The notes beneath the pieces were generated by a model. The model had not been told where the DNA came from, did no database searches, and was given only the letters and a program-made list of their open reading frames with translations. From assembly GCA_023460955.1 (NCBI GenBank), contig JAEWOH010000063.1, forward strand, positions 1 to 64,000: 64,000 nucleotides of DNA. The letters are read 5' to 3'. Both the position numbers and the translations under genes were made by a program. Positions 1-8,931 of this stretch are shown here, piece by piece (the first letter of the stretch is position 1; every line of letters begins with the position of its first letter). The stretch comes from Bacillota bacterium (GTDB taxonomy: Bacteria > Bacillota > Clostridia > Acetivibrionales > DSM-1351).

Positions 1-653
1 GTAGCACCTGTAGCACCCCTCGGTCCGATAGAACCTGTAGCGCCGGTAGCACCTCTAGGTCCTGTAACGCCTGTAGCCCCGGTAGCGCCTCTAGGTCCTG
101 TAACGCCTCTCGGTCCAGTTGGCCCAGTCGGTCCAGTAGGTCCTGTAGGAGCCGTAGGTCCAGTTGGAGCCGTAGGTCCTGTAGGTCCGATTGTGCCTAC
201 TAATAATGAAACATCGTCAACTACAACATTTGCTGTACCTGGTTCATCTTGCTTACTGAAAGACACTATAGCCATTGCAGTACCTGGTGGAGCAGATATT
301 GTTGTCCCGGTAAACTCCTGCCAATTTCCTAATGTTACATCCGGGAGAATATCTGGGGGAATACTCAGAACAAGGCCAAGTCCAAGATAGTTAAAAGCTT
401 CACCAAAATATGAGATAGTAATTGTGGTAAGTGGATTGGGAAGTGCCCCAACTTTTCCAAGAAATGCGGAAAATTCAGCAGGTTGGCTGAAATCAGCATA
501 AACCATCTGGTATATTACTGAAATACCACTTGGAAGCTGTGCAGAGAAGACACCGGAGTATTTATACGCTGATGTTATAATGGCGTTGTCTACAAGCCAT
601 GGAGGGAAGGAGCCTGTTTCAAATCCACCGTTTACGATCAACTCAGTTGCCAT
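1..653 (-). CDS. collagen-like surface/exosporium protein, 3' end outside window
   Basis: The minus-strand frame opens with ATG at 653 behind a strong AGGAGGTG site and stays open to the window edge, so the C-terminus is missing. The first ~155 residues begin MATELIVNGGFETGSFPPW and look like a beta-sandwich adhesion domain of the kind found before triple-helix repeats in Firmicutes (NTTRR-F1-like; name from memory). From about residue 160 the protein becomes Gly-X-Thr collagen-like repeats (GPTGPTGPTGPRGVTGPRG and variants), Thr-rich in the third position. Such proteins form the hair-like nap of the exosporium or surface fibres, and the threonines are usual O-glycosylation sites. The divergent glycosyltransferase-methyltransferase gene fits a glycosylated surface protein. 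The spore location is an inference. Confidence 0.85.
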   Translation of the reverse strand, partial: MATELIVNGGFETGSFPPWLVDNAIITSAYKYSGVFSAQLPSGISVIYQMVYADFSQPAEFSAFLGKVGALPNPLTTITISYFGEAFNYLGLGLVLSIPPDILPDVTLGNWQEFTGTTISAPPGTAMAIVSFSKQDEPGTANVVVDDVSLLVGTIGPTGPTAPTGPTAPTGPTGPTGPTGPRGVTGPRGATGATGVTGPRGATGATGSIGPRGATGA

Positions 654-848
654 ATTATATTTCACCTCCTATAAGTTATAAATTAAGCACGCAGTGATGC
701 ATGCTATGTAATCATTATATGAACTACACTTTAGTTTGGTCACTTATGTAAACGTTTTCTGGTTAAAGTCACCCTTTAAGTATACTAATTCATATATATA
801 GTAAAGACATATAATTGCCAGCTTACATTATCTATAAAGGGGATTGGT
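654..848. promoter_or_regulatory. divergent promoter region, possible sigma-K/E type on both sides
   Basis: On the minus strand, ACC (738-740) is followed after 16 bases by CATATAATG (713-721). On the plus strand, ACC near 770 is followed after about 17 bases by CATATATATA. Both resemble the late mother-cell consensus AC - 16/17 - CATAnnnTA, but neither is perfect and the region is AT-rich, so this is only suggestive. No sigma-A promoter of good quality was seen. Confidence 0.3.
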
Positions 849-2825
849 ATGGACAGGGCTAGAATTACCTTTTTTTCCAAGGGAGACAACAAATTTTTAA
901 CTACTATAGTAGAGTATCTGAATAAATCTTATGAAACCAAGTTGATTACAATTGGCTGTTCCCGTGATTACAGTCTCATAGACCAATGGATGGCCTGGGC
1001 AGACATTAGCTGGTTTGAATGGTGTGATGAGCTTGTAGAATATGGGAGCAAACATAAAACGGCAAAAGAAAAGAAAATTGTTTGCAGGCTTCATAGTTAC
1101 GAGGCGTTTACTTATTATCCAACAAAGGTAAATTGGGAAAATGTTGATAAGCTTGTTCTTATTTCAAAATCCATTCAGAGCTATATATTGGAAACATATA
1201 AAATTAATGCTGATATAACTGAAGTCATTCCAAATGGAGTTGATCTGCAGCAGTTAAATTTCCGAGAGAGAGATCCCGGCTTTAAACTTGCATATGTTGG
1301 ATATATTAATTTCAAAAAGGGGCCAATGCTTCTTTTACAAACCTTTAAGGCGTTATTTGATTCTGACAAAAGGTTTAAGTTATATATGGCCGGAAGCTAT
1401 CAGGATCCGAGATATTTGCTTTATTTTAACCAGATGGTTAAAGAGATGGGTCTTTCAGACAGTGTCTTTTTTGAGGGCTGGCAAGCAGATATTGATAAGT
1501 GGCTGGAGGATAAGGATTATATAATATGTTCAAGTGTGTTGGAATCACAGAATATGAGTATAATGCAGGCCATGGCAAAAGGTATAAAGCCCGTAATTCA
1601 CAATTTTGTAGGTGCAAGGGGAATTTATCCGGGAAAGTATTTATGGAACACTATTGATGAAGCTGTAGCTATGATTAAGGCCGAGACCTATTCTTCAGAA
1701 GAATATAGAACTTTTATCCAGGATAACTACGAAATCAGCAAACAGTGTAAAAAAATAACATCAGCCTTAGATTCATTGTGGAGTTCTCAACACAAAGCAG
1801 CAGATCAAAAAAATCATGATTACAGAAATTATATCATTGACAGGATGAATGAATTTGTATCATATACTACCGATGATTACGACCTTTTTAACTTTGATAA
1901 CTCCAAGATAGTGCTGGGGAAAGTTGATAGAACTGTAGCTGGCACCCAACTGCTGGAATTCATACTGAAGGACAAACAGGATAATATGCTTGTTATAAAT
2001 AACATATGGGCCAACAAGATTAATAATGATTTTGATCTTCCATCAAAAATGAAAAAGAGTATTAATTCTGAAAAAATTATTGCATTATGCAGAGAGTGTT
2101 TGTCCTATCCTGTAACGTACAAATATGGTGTTGGCGGCTTTGTTTTTGATGCAGAAATGCAACAGGATATAGAAAAGAATTACATTGCGTACATGTGGGA
2201 AAGAGGAATCCCTGCTTCGGAATTTTTACCTTTATCAGTTTATATGAGAATAGTTGAGAGGTATATCTTTACATCAGATTATATACCCAGGGATGGCTGC
2301 ATTCTCGAGGCTCCCTGTGGTTTCGGCTACGGAGCCGCCTATCTTTCCAAAAAGTGCAGGCAGGTTGAAGCTCTTGATATTGCTAAAGACAACATAGCCT
2401 TTGCAAATTTAGCCTATAAGCACCCTAATATCAACTGGACAATCGGTGATGTTACAGAGCTGCCCTATGAAGACGACATGTTTGATGCATATGTGTCTTT
2501 TGAAGTATTTGAACATTTACCGGAGGATATTGCTATTAAGCATATTGAGGAGGCCTACAGGGTTCTCAAACCGGGAGGAAGCTTTTTAATATCAACACCT
2601 AACCGAGAAATGAGAAGAAATGTGCATAATCCATTCCATACAAAAGAATACAATTTTGATGAATTTCAATCCATCTTGAAAAGAGTATTCGAGCCTATTG
2701 AGTTTTATTCCATGGTGAACTCAAGTATTGAGAAGGGGATTAATCAAAAGGCATATGTAATGCTGGCAGTATGCAGAAAAAATAAAATGCCTATGCCGTT
2801 TAGAGATAATGATAATGTGGGTTAA
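849..2825 (+). CDS. glycosyltransferase family 4 fused to SAM-dependent methyltransferase
   Basis: A 658-residue two-enzyme protein. Residues ~1-330 resemble a GT-B glycosyltransferase: VIPNGVDLQQL, then AYVGYINFKKGP at the domain junction, then SSVLESQNMSIMQAMAKG in the place of the family EX7E donor-binding motif. Residues ~470-610 are a class I methyltransferase: LEAPCGFGYGA (motif I, with Pro-Cys in place of the usual Gly), DVTELPYEDDMFD, FEVFEHLPED and YRVLKPGGSFLISTPNRE. The ~350-450 linker region is not recognised. It starts at ATG 849 behind AAAGGGGATT. It is cytoplasmic, with no signal peptide. Its place between a collagen-like protein and a nucleotide-sugar dehydrogenase suggests it builds and O-methylates a surface glycan; the acceptor is unknown. 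Confidence 0.8.
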   Translation: MDRARITFFSKGDNKFLTTIVEYLNKSYETKLITIGCSRDYSLIDQWMAWADISWFEWCDELVEYGSKHKTAKEKKIVCRLHSYEAFTYYPTKVNWENVDKLVLISKSIQSYILETYKINADITEVIPNGVDLQQLNFRERDPGFKLAYVGYINFKKGPMLLLQTFKALFDSDKRFKLYMAGSYQDPRYLLYFNQMVKEMGLSDSVFFEGWQADIDKWLEDKDYIICSSVLESQNMSIMQAMAKGIKPVIHNFVGARGIYPGKYLWNTIDEAVAMIKAETYSSEEYRTFIQDNYEISKQCKKITSALDSLWSSQHKAADQKNHDYRNYIIDRMNEFVSYTTDDYDLFNFDNSKIVLGKVDRTVAGTQLLEFILKDKQDNMLVINNIWANKINNDFDLPSKMKKSINSEKIIALCRECLSYPVTYKYGVGGFVFDAEMQQDIEKNYIAYMWERGIPASEFLPLSVYMRIVERYIFTSDYIPRDGCILEAPCGFGYGAAYLSKKCRQVEALDIAKDNIAFANLAYKHPNINWTIGDVTELPYEDDMFDAYVSFEVFEHLPEDIAIKHIEEAYRVLKPGGSFLISTPNREMRRNVHNPFHTKEYNFDEFQSILKRVFEPIEFYSMVNSSIEKGINQKAYVMLAVCRKNKMPMPFRDNDNVG

Positions 2826-2850
2826 CAGTGAGGCAAATGGAGGAATAGAA

Positions 2851-4161
2851 ATGAAAGCAAAGCTTCTGGATAAAATAAATAACAGGACAGCGGTAGTAAG
2901 TGTTGTAGGGTTAGGTTATGTGGGACTTCCGCTATCAGTAGAAATAGCCAAAGCCGGTTACCATGTTAACGGAATAGATGTTAATGAAAGTGTAATTAAG
3001 AAGGTAAACAGTTGTGAGAATTATATCGGGGATGTTAAGGACGAAGACCTGAAAGCTATGGTAAGAGAAGGACGGTTAGAAGCATTTTCTGACTTCAGCA
3101 AGGTTAAAGAGACCGATTGTATAATTGTGTGTGTTCCTACTCCTCTTGATATAAACAAGCAGCCGGAAATGAGCTACATCAAGTCAGCCATTAATAAAAT
3201 AGCACAATTTCTTCGAAAGAATACCCTTGTGGTACTTGAGAGTACAACTTATCCAGGGACCACAGAAGAACTACTGAAACCTGTTTTAGAAAGAGACTCA
3301 GGCTTGTCCTGCAATAAGGATTTTTTTCTTGCCTTTTCCCCGGAAAGGGTTGATCCGGGTAACATAGTCTATAAAACAAAGAATACCCCAAAAGTTGTTG
3401 GCGGAGTTGGAGAGGATAGCACGAAGCTGGCGGCGGCTTTATACAGAAAAGTCCTTGAAAGTGAAGTATTTGAAGTATCACGTCCGGCGGTGGCAGAAAT
3501 GGAAAAAATCCTTGAAAACACCTATCGTCATATAAATATAGCCTTAATTAATGAAATGGCAATTATATGTGAGCAAATGAAAATTAATATATGGGAGGTA
3601 ATAGAGGCTGCAAAGACCAAACCATACGGTTTTCAGGCTTTCTATCCCGGACCTGGAATAGGAGGGCATTGCATACCTCTCGATCCCTTTTATCTCACTT
3701 GGAAAGCCAGAGAGTACGATTACCATACAAGGCTGATAGAGCTGTCAGGTGAAATAAATCAATATATGCCCCAATATGTTATTGAACGTATATACAAAAT
3801 TCTCAACAAATTTAAAAAGCCTCTGAACGGTTCTAAAATACTGGTTTTAGGAGTTGCCTATAAACCAGATGTAGCAGATTATAGGGAAAGTCCTTCCCTT
3901 AAAGTAATAGAATTATTGGAGGAACAGGGTGTGATTGTGGGCTACCATGACCCATATATTCCGAACTTTACAATGAAAAACAAAGAATACACCAGTCTGG
4001 AATTAACGTGTGATACCCTTGGTGACGCAGATCTGGTAGTTATAATAACTCCCCATAAGTGCTGTGATTACAACTTTTTACAACAGCACTCGGCTTTCAT
4101 ATTTGATACCAGAAACGCTATGAAAGACATAAAAGACAAGGTTAATATCGAACTTCTGTAG
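2851..4161 (+). CDS. UDP-N-acetyl-hexosamine/hexose 6-dehydrogenase (nucleotide-sugar dehydrogenase)
   Basis: Oxidises the C6 hydroxyl of a UDP-sugar to a uronate with two NAD+. The N-terminal Rossmann motif is VVGLGYVGLPLSVEIAKAG. The central domain has the Lys/Asn-type motif ENTYRHINIALINEMA, and the catalytic cysteine lies in GIGGHCIPLDPFYL. The C-terminal UDP-binding domain follows (LGVAYKPDVADYRESP). The sequence resembles the WecC/VipA/WbpA branch more than UDP-glucose dehydrogenase. A longer frame begins at 2809 inside the upstream gene, but GGAGG at 2838-2842 points to ATG 2851, giving 436 residues. Linked to the glycosyltransferase just upstream, it probably supplies a uronic-acid donor for the same surface glycan. 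Confidence 0.85.
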   Translation: MKAKLLDKINNRTAVVSVVGLGYVGLPLSVEIAKAGYHVNGIDVNESVIKKVNSCENYIGDVKDEDLKAMVREGRLEAFSDFSKVKETDCIIVCVPTPLDINKQPEMSYIKSAINKIAQFLRKNTLVVLESTTYPGTTEELLKPVLERDSGLSCNKDFFLAFSPERVDPGNIVYKTKNTPKVVGGVGEDSTKLAAALYRKVLESEVFEVSRPAVAEMEKILENTYRHINIALINEMAIICEQMKINIWEVIEAAKTKPYGFQAFYPGPGIGGHCIPLDPFYLTWKAREYDYHTRLIELSGEINQYMPQYVIERIYKILNKFKKPLNGSKILVLGVAYKPDVADYRESPSLKVIELLEEQGVIVGYHDPYIPNFTMKNKEYTSLELTCDTLGDADLVVIITPHKCCDYNFLQQHSAFIFDTRNAMKDIKDKVNIELL

Positions 4162-4173
4162 CTGTGGAACAAG

Positions 4174-4209
4174 AAAGCTCCTCACTTTTATGGTGAAGAG
4201 CTTTTTAGG
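4174..4209 (+). terminator. rho-independent terminator after the glycan genes
   Basis: AAAGCTCcTCAC pairs with GTGaaGAGCTTT around a TTTTATG loop, followed by TTT. It also lies just past trpA and may work on both strands. Confidence 0.75.
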
Positions 4210-4240
4210 TAAAATCAGTTGCTAAATATGACCTTAGAAT

Positions 4241-5014
4241 CTATCGGCTGATGGCTTCCTTCATACTCTTGACATAGTCATATAAAGGTTTGGCGGAGTC
4301 TTTACCATGTTTTTCGATAATTTTTACTATTGCACTTCCAACAATGATTCCATCTGAATATTTACTTATTTCAGATGCCTGCTCAGGTGTGGATATCCCG
4401 AAACCAACAGCAGCTGGAACAGTTGTAACCGAGCGGACTGATTTAATGATAGAAGAAAGGTCGGTTTTAATTTCTGTTCTGACTCCTGTCACACCCATTG
4501 ATGAGACACAGTAAACAAAGCCTTTTGCATTTGAAGCTATTTTAGCTATCCGGCTCTCAGAAGTGGGTGCAATTAGTGTAATAATATCAATCTGGTATTT
4601 TTCGCTGAAGGGCATTAGTTCTCCCTTTTCCTCAAATGGAATATCAGGAATTATAACCCCATCAACTCCCGCATCAGAACAATCCTTGAAAAAGTGGTCA
4701 TACCCATAAGTAAATACAGGGTTAAGGTAAGTAAGAAAAACCAAAGGTATTTTTGTTTTTAGACGGAGCCTTCTGACCATGTCAAAAATTCTTGGAAGAT
4801 TAGCTCCAGCGGAAAGAGCTCGGGCATTTGCCTGTTGAATAACATCTCCTTCTGCAATAGGATCAGAGAAAGGTATTCCGATTTCTATTAGGTCTGCACC
4901 TGCATTAACCATTGAAAGAACGAATTCTTCGGTTTTTTCAAGAGATGGATCTCCTGCGGTCAAGAAGCCTATAAAGGCGTTACCTTTTTCAAATGCTTTA
5001 TAAATATTACTCAT
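4241..5014 (-). CDS. trpA: tryptophan synthase alpha chain
   Basis: Cleaves indole-3-glycerol phosphate to indole and glyceraldehyde 3-phosphate within the alpha2-beta2 complex. A TIM barrel of 257 residues. LIEIGIPFSDPIAEG carries the catalytic Glu and Asp; FLTYLNPVFTYGYDHFF, GVDGVIIPDIPFEE and the phosphate-binding GFGISTPEQ are all present. The ATG lies inside the last codons of trpB (8-nt overlap at 5007-5014), which implies translational coupling. It is the last gene of the trp operon. Confidence 0.97.
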   Translation of the reverse strand: MSNIYKAFEKGNAFIGFLTAGDPSLEKTEEFVLSMVNAGADLIEIGIPFSDPIAEGDVIQQANARALSAGANLPRIFDMVRRLRLKTKIPLVFLTYLNPVFTYGYDHFFKDCSDAGVDGVIIPDIPFEEKGELMPFSEKYQIDIITLIAPTSESRIAKIASNAKGFVYCVSSMGVTGVRTEIKTDLSSIIKSVRSVTTVPAAVGFGISTPEQASEISKYSDGIIVGSAIVKIIEKHGKDSAKPLYDYVKSMKEAISR

Positions 5015-6191
5015 TAATATTCACCCCCATATACCTTGCTATAGCTGCAACATCCTTATCTCCACGCCCTGAGAGGCACACCACTAATATCTTGTCATTT
5101 GTCATGGCAGGAGCCAGTTTAATGGCGTGTGCCACGGCATGGGCGCTTTCTATTGCCGGAATAATGCCTTCTGTCTTTGATAGATATTCGAAAGCTTCAA
5201 CTGCTTCGCTATCTGTAACGGAAACGTATTTAGCACGGTTCAGATCATGAAGATAAGCATGCTCAGGGCCTATCCCGGGATAGTCCAGACCAGCCGATAT
5301 TGAATAAACAGGAGCAATCTGACCGTTTTCATCCTGACAGAAGTAGGATTTCATCCCATGGAAGATACCCAGCTGACCCTTTGCAATGGTCGCAGCATGG
5401 AGTTCGGTTTCTGTACCCTTTCCGGCGGCCTCACAGCCTATAAGCTGAACAGAGTGGTCGTTTATAAACTCATAGAAAAGTCCCATCGCGTTGCTACCGC
5501 CGCCTACACAAGCGATTGCTGCGTCAGGCAGCTTACCCTCTTTATCCAGTATTTGTTCCTTAACTTCTCTGCCTATGATACTTTGAAAGTCTCTGACTAT
5601 AGTGGGGAAGGGGTGGGGACCCATAACAGAGCCCAGAACATAGTGCGTGTCATCAATACGGTTTGCCCATTCGCGCATTGTTTCATTTACCGCATCCTTA
5701 AGGGTCTGAGTGCCGCTTGTGACAGGATGTACCTTGGCTCCAAGGAGCTCCATTCTAAAAACATTAAGTGCCTGACGCTTGGTATCCTCAAGACCCATGA
5801 AAACCTCACATTCCAGCCCCATTAATGCGGCAGCGGTTGCAGTAGCAACACCGTGCTGGCCGGCTCCGGTTTCAGCGATGACTCTTTTTTTTCCCATTTT
5901 CTTTGCTAGCAGAACCTGACCCAAGACGTTGTTTATTTTGTGGGAGCCGGTATGGTTCAGATCTTCTCTTTTAAGATATATCTTGGCTCCGCCCAGGTCC
6001 TTTGTCATCTTCCGCGCATAATAAAGCAGGGAGGGTCTTCCGGCATATTCCTTCAGCAAAGTTCTCAGCTCTTGATTGAAGCTGTGATCATTTTTATAGA
6101 AGTTGTAGCTTTCCTCCAGTTCAATTATTGAGTTCATTAGTATTTCAGGCACATACTGCCCGCCGTGCTTTCCAAATCTTCCTTTAAGCAT
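5007..6191 (-). CDS. trpB: tryptophan synthase beta chain
   Basis: PLP enzyme that condenses indole with serine to give tryptophan. Its 394 residues are normal for the TrpB1 type. The PLP lysine lies in LNHTGSHKINNVLGQ, GAGQHGVATATAAALMG forms the indole/COMM region, and the phosphate-binding loop is GGGSNAMG. It starts at ATG 6191, immediately beside the trpF stop codon (no gap), and overlaps trpA by 8 nt. Part of the trpEGDCFBA operon. Confidence 0.97.
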   Translation of the reverse strand: MLKGRFGKHGGQYVPEILMNSIIELEESYNFYKNDHSFNQELRTLLKEYAGRPSLLYYARKMTKDLGGAKIYLKREDLNHTGSHKINNVLGQVLLAKKMGKKRVIAETGAGQHGVATATAAALMGLECEVFMGLEDTKRQALNVFRMELLGAKVHPVTSGTQTLKDAVNETMREWANRIDDTHYVLGSVMGPHPFPTIVRDFQSIIGREVKEQILDKEGKLPDAAIACVGGGSNAMGLFYEFINDHSVQLIGCEAAGKGTETELHAATIAKGQLGIFHGMKSYFCQDENGQIAPVYSISAGLDYPGIGPEHAYLHDLNRAKYVSVTDSEAVEAFEYLSKTEGIIPAIESAHAVAHAIKLAPAMTNDKILVVCLSGRGDKDVAAIARYMGVNINE

Positions 6192-6830
6192 TTATTTCAC
6201 ACTCCTTACAAGTTTTATTAAAGCTATTATTTTATTTCGATCTTTGAAGCCGTCGGTTTCCACTCCACTGCTGACATCAAGGCAGAACGGCCTCACCGCA
6301 TTTACTGCTGAATGTACATTATGGATGTTCAGTCCACCGGCCAGAAAAATCCGTTTTCCTATTCCTGCTGCAAGCTCCCAGTCAAAGGTTTTGCCGGTTC
6401 CGCCGTATTCATTTTCATTAAAGGCATCCAATAGCAGAAACTCTGTCGAACTTAACTTCACCACCTCACTGAGTGAAGCTGCATCTTTAACACGTATTGC
6501 CTTAATCAAAGGTTTATAACAGCCCGCTTTCTCCAACCTCTCTTTAAGTTTGTGAAGATAGAGTGGAGTCTCATCGCCATGCAGCTGTATGTAGTCAATA
6601 ATTCCCTTACTGCAAAGCCCTTCTATTAAATCCATATCGTCATTTACAAATACCCCAACCGATTTTATCCTTTTGTCAAGTGAGGACTTTAACACAGCAG
6701 CAGTATCAGGGCTCACCTGTCTGCGGCTTTTGGCGAAGACAAACCCCACAAAATCGGGAAGAGCTTCATTTACATATTCAATATCCTGCAGTCGTCTTAA
6801 ACCGCATATTTTGATTTTCGTATCTGACAT
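6192..6830 (-). CDS. trpF: phosphoribosylanthranilate isomerase
   Basis: Fourth step of tryptophan synthesis, an Amadori rearrangement of PRA to CdRP. The barrel starts KICGLRRLQDI with the catalytic Cys, and LAGGLNIHNVHSAV forms the phosphate site; the catalytic Asp lies in LDVSSGVE. An in-frame ATG at 6842 exists, but the ribosome-binding GGAGGG lies between it and the ATG at 6830, so 6830 is the start (212 residues). The stop abuts trpB. Confidence 0.95.
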   Translation of the reverse strand: MSDTKIKICGLRRLQDIEYVNEALPDFVGFVFAKSRRQVSPDTAAVLKSSLDKRIKSVGVFVNDDMDLIEGLCSKGIIDYIQLHGDETPLYLHKLKERLEKAGCYKPLIKAIRVKDAASLSEVVKLSSTEFLLLDAFNENEYGGTGKTFDWELAAGIGKRIFLAGGLNIHNVHSAVNAVRPFCLDVSSGVETDGFKDRNKIIALIKLVRSVK

Positions 6831-7078
6831 ATAACCCTCCATATCAATTGCAGATTAAGCAATAACTGAGTTTAACTCTTGATCAAATTCTATTCAATTT
6901 AAGCCCCACCTCTACTAGGTTGCTATGAAGATGTAAAGACTCTTGTGCAATTTCATATTAGTGAATTGCACTTGCGTTATACAGAGTAAAATCCCATGAT
7001 AGAAATAAGATGCTTAAGCTGCAAATAATATTAGTGAAAAATAGTTATTCGCAGCCTCTATTATTAGTAAAAAATAGG
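6831..7078 (-). repeat. intercistronic gap with duplicated trpC tail and a hairpin
   Basis: This is by far the longest gap in the trp operon. A ~32-bp segment covering the last codons and stop of trpC (7061-7095) is repeated imperfectly at 7029-7060. Farther downstream GTGCAATT (6945-6952 on the plus strand) pairs with AATTGCAC (6964-6971), a small stem without a T-run. No ORF or promoter of note was seen. Confidence 0.6.
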
Positions 7079-7861
7079 TTATTCACCGCCTCTTAATTGC
7101 TTCAATTCCGATGATATGTCAGGGCTTCTCATCAGTGTTTCCCCAATAAGCACCGCATTTGTTCCATTCCTTTTCAGAACTGCTACATCGTCGGGTGTCT
7201 TGATACCGCTTTCGGATACAAATATTTTATCCTTTGGCACTAAATTCCTTAATCTAACGCTGGTGTTTATATCCACCTGGAAGGTATTAAGATTTCGGTT
7301 ATTAATTCCGATTATCCGCGCACCTGCCTCCAGTGCACTGTAAACCTCCTGTTCGTCATGCGCCTCCACAAGACAGGACAGCCCCAATTGCCCGGCTATC
7401 TCAAGGTATTCGCGAAGTGTACCGGTGTCCAGTATGGCGCATATCAGCAATACTGCATCGGCGCCGATTGCTTTTGCCTCATATATCTGGTAGGGGTCTA
7501 TAGTGAAATCCTTCCTGAGCACAGGGAGCTTTATTGTTTGCTTTATTTCCTTCAGATACCTGTCGCTGCCAAGAAAAAAGTAGGGCTCAGTCAGTACCGA
7601 GATTGCGGCGGCGCCTGCACTCTCATATTCCCGGGCAATATCTTTGTAGGGAAAATACTCTGATATGATACCCTTAGAGGGAGAGGCTTTTTTGACTTCA
7701 CATATAAAGGATATATCCGGCGTTTTAAGGGCATTTTCAAAGAGAAACGGAGAATTGCCCGGGGCTGCTGAAGCTTCCTTTTTTACAGAATGGAGAGGCT
7801 TTGTTGTTTTTAGCTCCTCAATTCTGAGCTTTGTTTTTGCAACTATATCGTCCAGTATCAT
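7079..7861 (-). CDS. trpC: indole-3-glycerol phosphate synthase
   Basis: Closes the indole ring from CdRP with loss of CO2 and water. 260 residues, a single-function TrpC not fused to TrpF. CEVKKASPSKG holds the catalytic Lys, VLRKDFTIDPYQIYEA the second Lys, and GINNRNLNTFQVD and VSESGIKTPDDV follow. ATG 7861 has GGAGGT six bases upstream. Its 3' end is the source of a short tandem duplication. Confidence 0.96.
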   Translation of the reverse strand: MILDDIVAKTKLRIEELKTTKPLHSVKKEASAAPGNSPFLFENALKTPDISFICEVKKASPSKGIISEYFPYKDIAREYESAGAAAISVLTEPYFFLGSDRYLKEIKQTIKLPVLRKDFTIDPYQIYEAKAIGADAVLLICAILDTGTLREYLEIAGQLGLSCLVEAHDEQEVYSALEAGARIIGINNRNLNTFQVDINTSVRLRNLVPKDKIFVSESGIKTPDDVAVLKRNGTNAVLIGETLMRSPDISSELKQLRGGE

Positions 7862-7917
7862 TAGCTACCTCCAAAATTCGTTTTGACTTTTCTCAACTTC
7901 ATCAATTATAAGCAGCG

Positions 7918-8931
7918 TTATCTAAATGAATTTGACAACTCTACAAATTTCTCCACCTGGTTTTTAGCTGAACCATTGTCTATGAGGGTTTCTGCCATTT
8001 TGACACACTCTCTGAGGGTTATCTGATTATGAGACATATATAGGCATAATGCCGAATTAAGTACGACAACATCTCTCTTTGGCCCTTTACAGCCATTTAA
8101 AATATCTATTGCAATTTCGGCATTAGCTGTAGGGTTGCCGCCAACTAATTCGCTAGGGGAGCACTTTTTAAGTCCAAATTGCTCAGGGCTTAGAAAAAAG
8201 CTGTTAAGTTTTCCGCTGTTTACCTCACAGATTGTGGTTGAATCACAGAGTGTAACCTCATCCAGACCGTCATGGCCGTGTACCACCATTGCCCGCTTTA
8301 CTCCGAGATTGGCAAGTACTCGTGCAAGAGGCTCAACAAGGTTTTCATCATAAACTCCCAGCAGCTGCATATTAGCTCCGGCAGGATTTGCCAACGGGCC
8401 CAGAATATTGAAAATAGTTCTCACCGAAAGTTCTTTTCGGACAGGGGCAGCATATTTCATAGACGAGTGATAGGTTGGAGCGAACATAAAGCACATGCCG
8501 ATTTTGTCAAGTATTTGAGCGCTTTGCTCAGCAGTAAGGGTTATATTTACTCCCAGAGCCTCCAATAGGTCGGCACTTCCGCATTTGCTAGAAACAGAGC
8601 GATTGCCGTGTTTGGCCACCGGTACTCCTCCAGCCGACACCACAAAGGACGAAACTGTAGAGATATTAAAGGTATTAGCTTCATCACCACCGGTTCCCAC
8701 TATATCTAAAACATCTTTATCAGGATGGATTTTTGTACATTTCTCCCTCATAACTTCTGCACAGGCTGTGATTTCGTCTATGGTCTCACCCTTCATTCTC
8801 ATGGCGGTGAGGAAAGAGCCTATTTGCGCATTTGTGGCACGACCCTCCATAATTTCTTCCATTACTGATTTTGTTTGTTGGAGGCTAAGATTTTGCTTGT
8901 TAATGATCTGATATATCGCTTCCTGAATCAT
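7918..8931 (-). CDS. trpD: anthranilate phosphoribosyltransferase
   Basis: Transfers phosphoribose from PRPP to anthranilate. 337 residues. The PRPP loop GTGGDEANTFNIST and GNRSVSSKCGSADLLEALG are intact, and VVHGHDGLDEVT is the anthranilate/PRPP-Mg region. Its ATG overlaps the TGA of trpG (ATGA, 8928-8931), with GGAGG upstream. TrpD is separate from TrpG, as is usual in clostridia. Confidence 0.96.
   Translation of the reverse strand: MIQEAIYQIINKQNLSLQQTKSVMEEIMEGRATNAQIGSFLTAMRMKGETIDEITACAEVMREKCTKIHPDKDVLDIVGTGGDEANTFNISTVSSFVVSAGGVPVAKHGNRSVSSKCGSADLLEALGVNITLTAEQSAQILDKIGMCFMFAPTYHSSMKYAAPVRKELSVRTIFNILGPLANPAGANMQLLGVYDENLVEPLARVLANLGVKRAMVVHGHDGLDEVTLCDSTTICEVNSGKLNSFFLSPEQFGLKKCSPSELVGGNPTANAEIAIDILNGCKGPKRDVVVLNSALCLYMSHNQITLRECVKMAETLIDNGSAKNQVEKFVELSNSFR

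Noticed and set aside
5358..5825. 155-codon plus-strand ORF inside trpB
   Set aside because: Antisense of a clearly intact trpB; no ribosome site or protein similarity.
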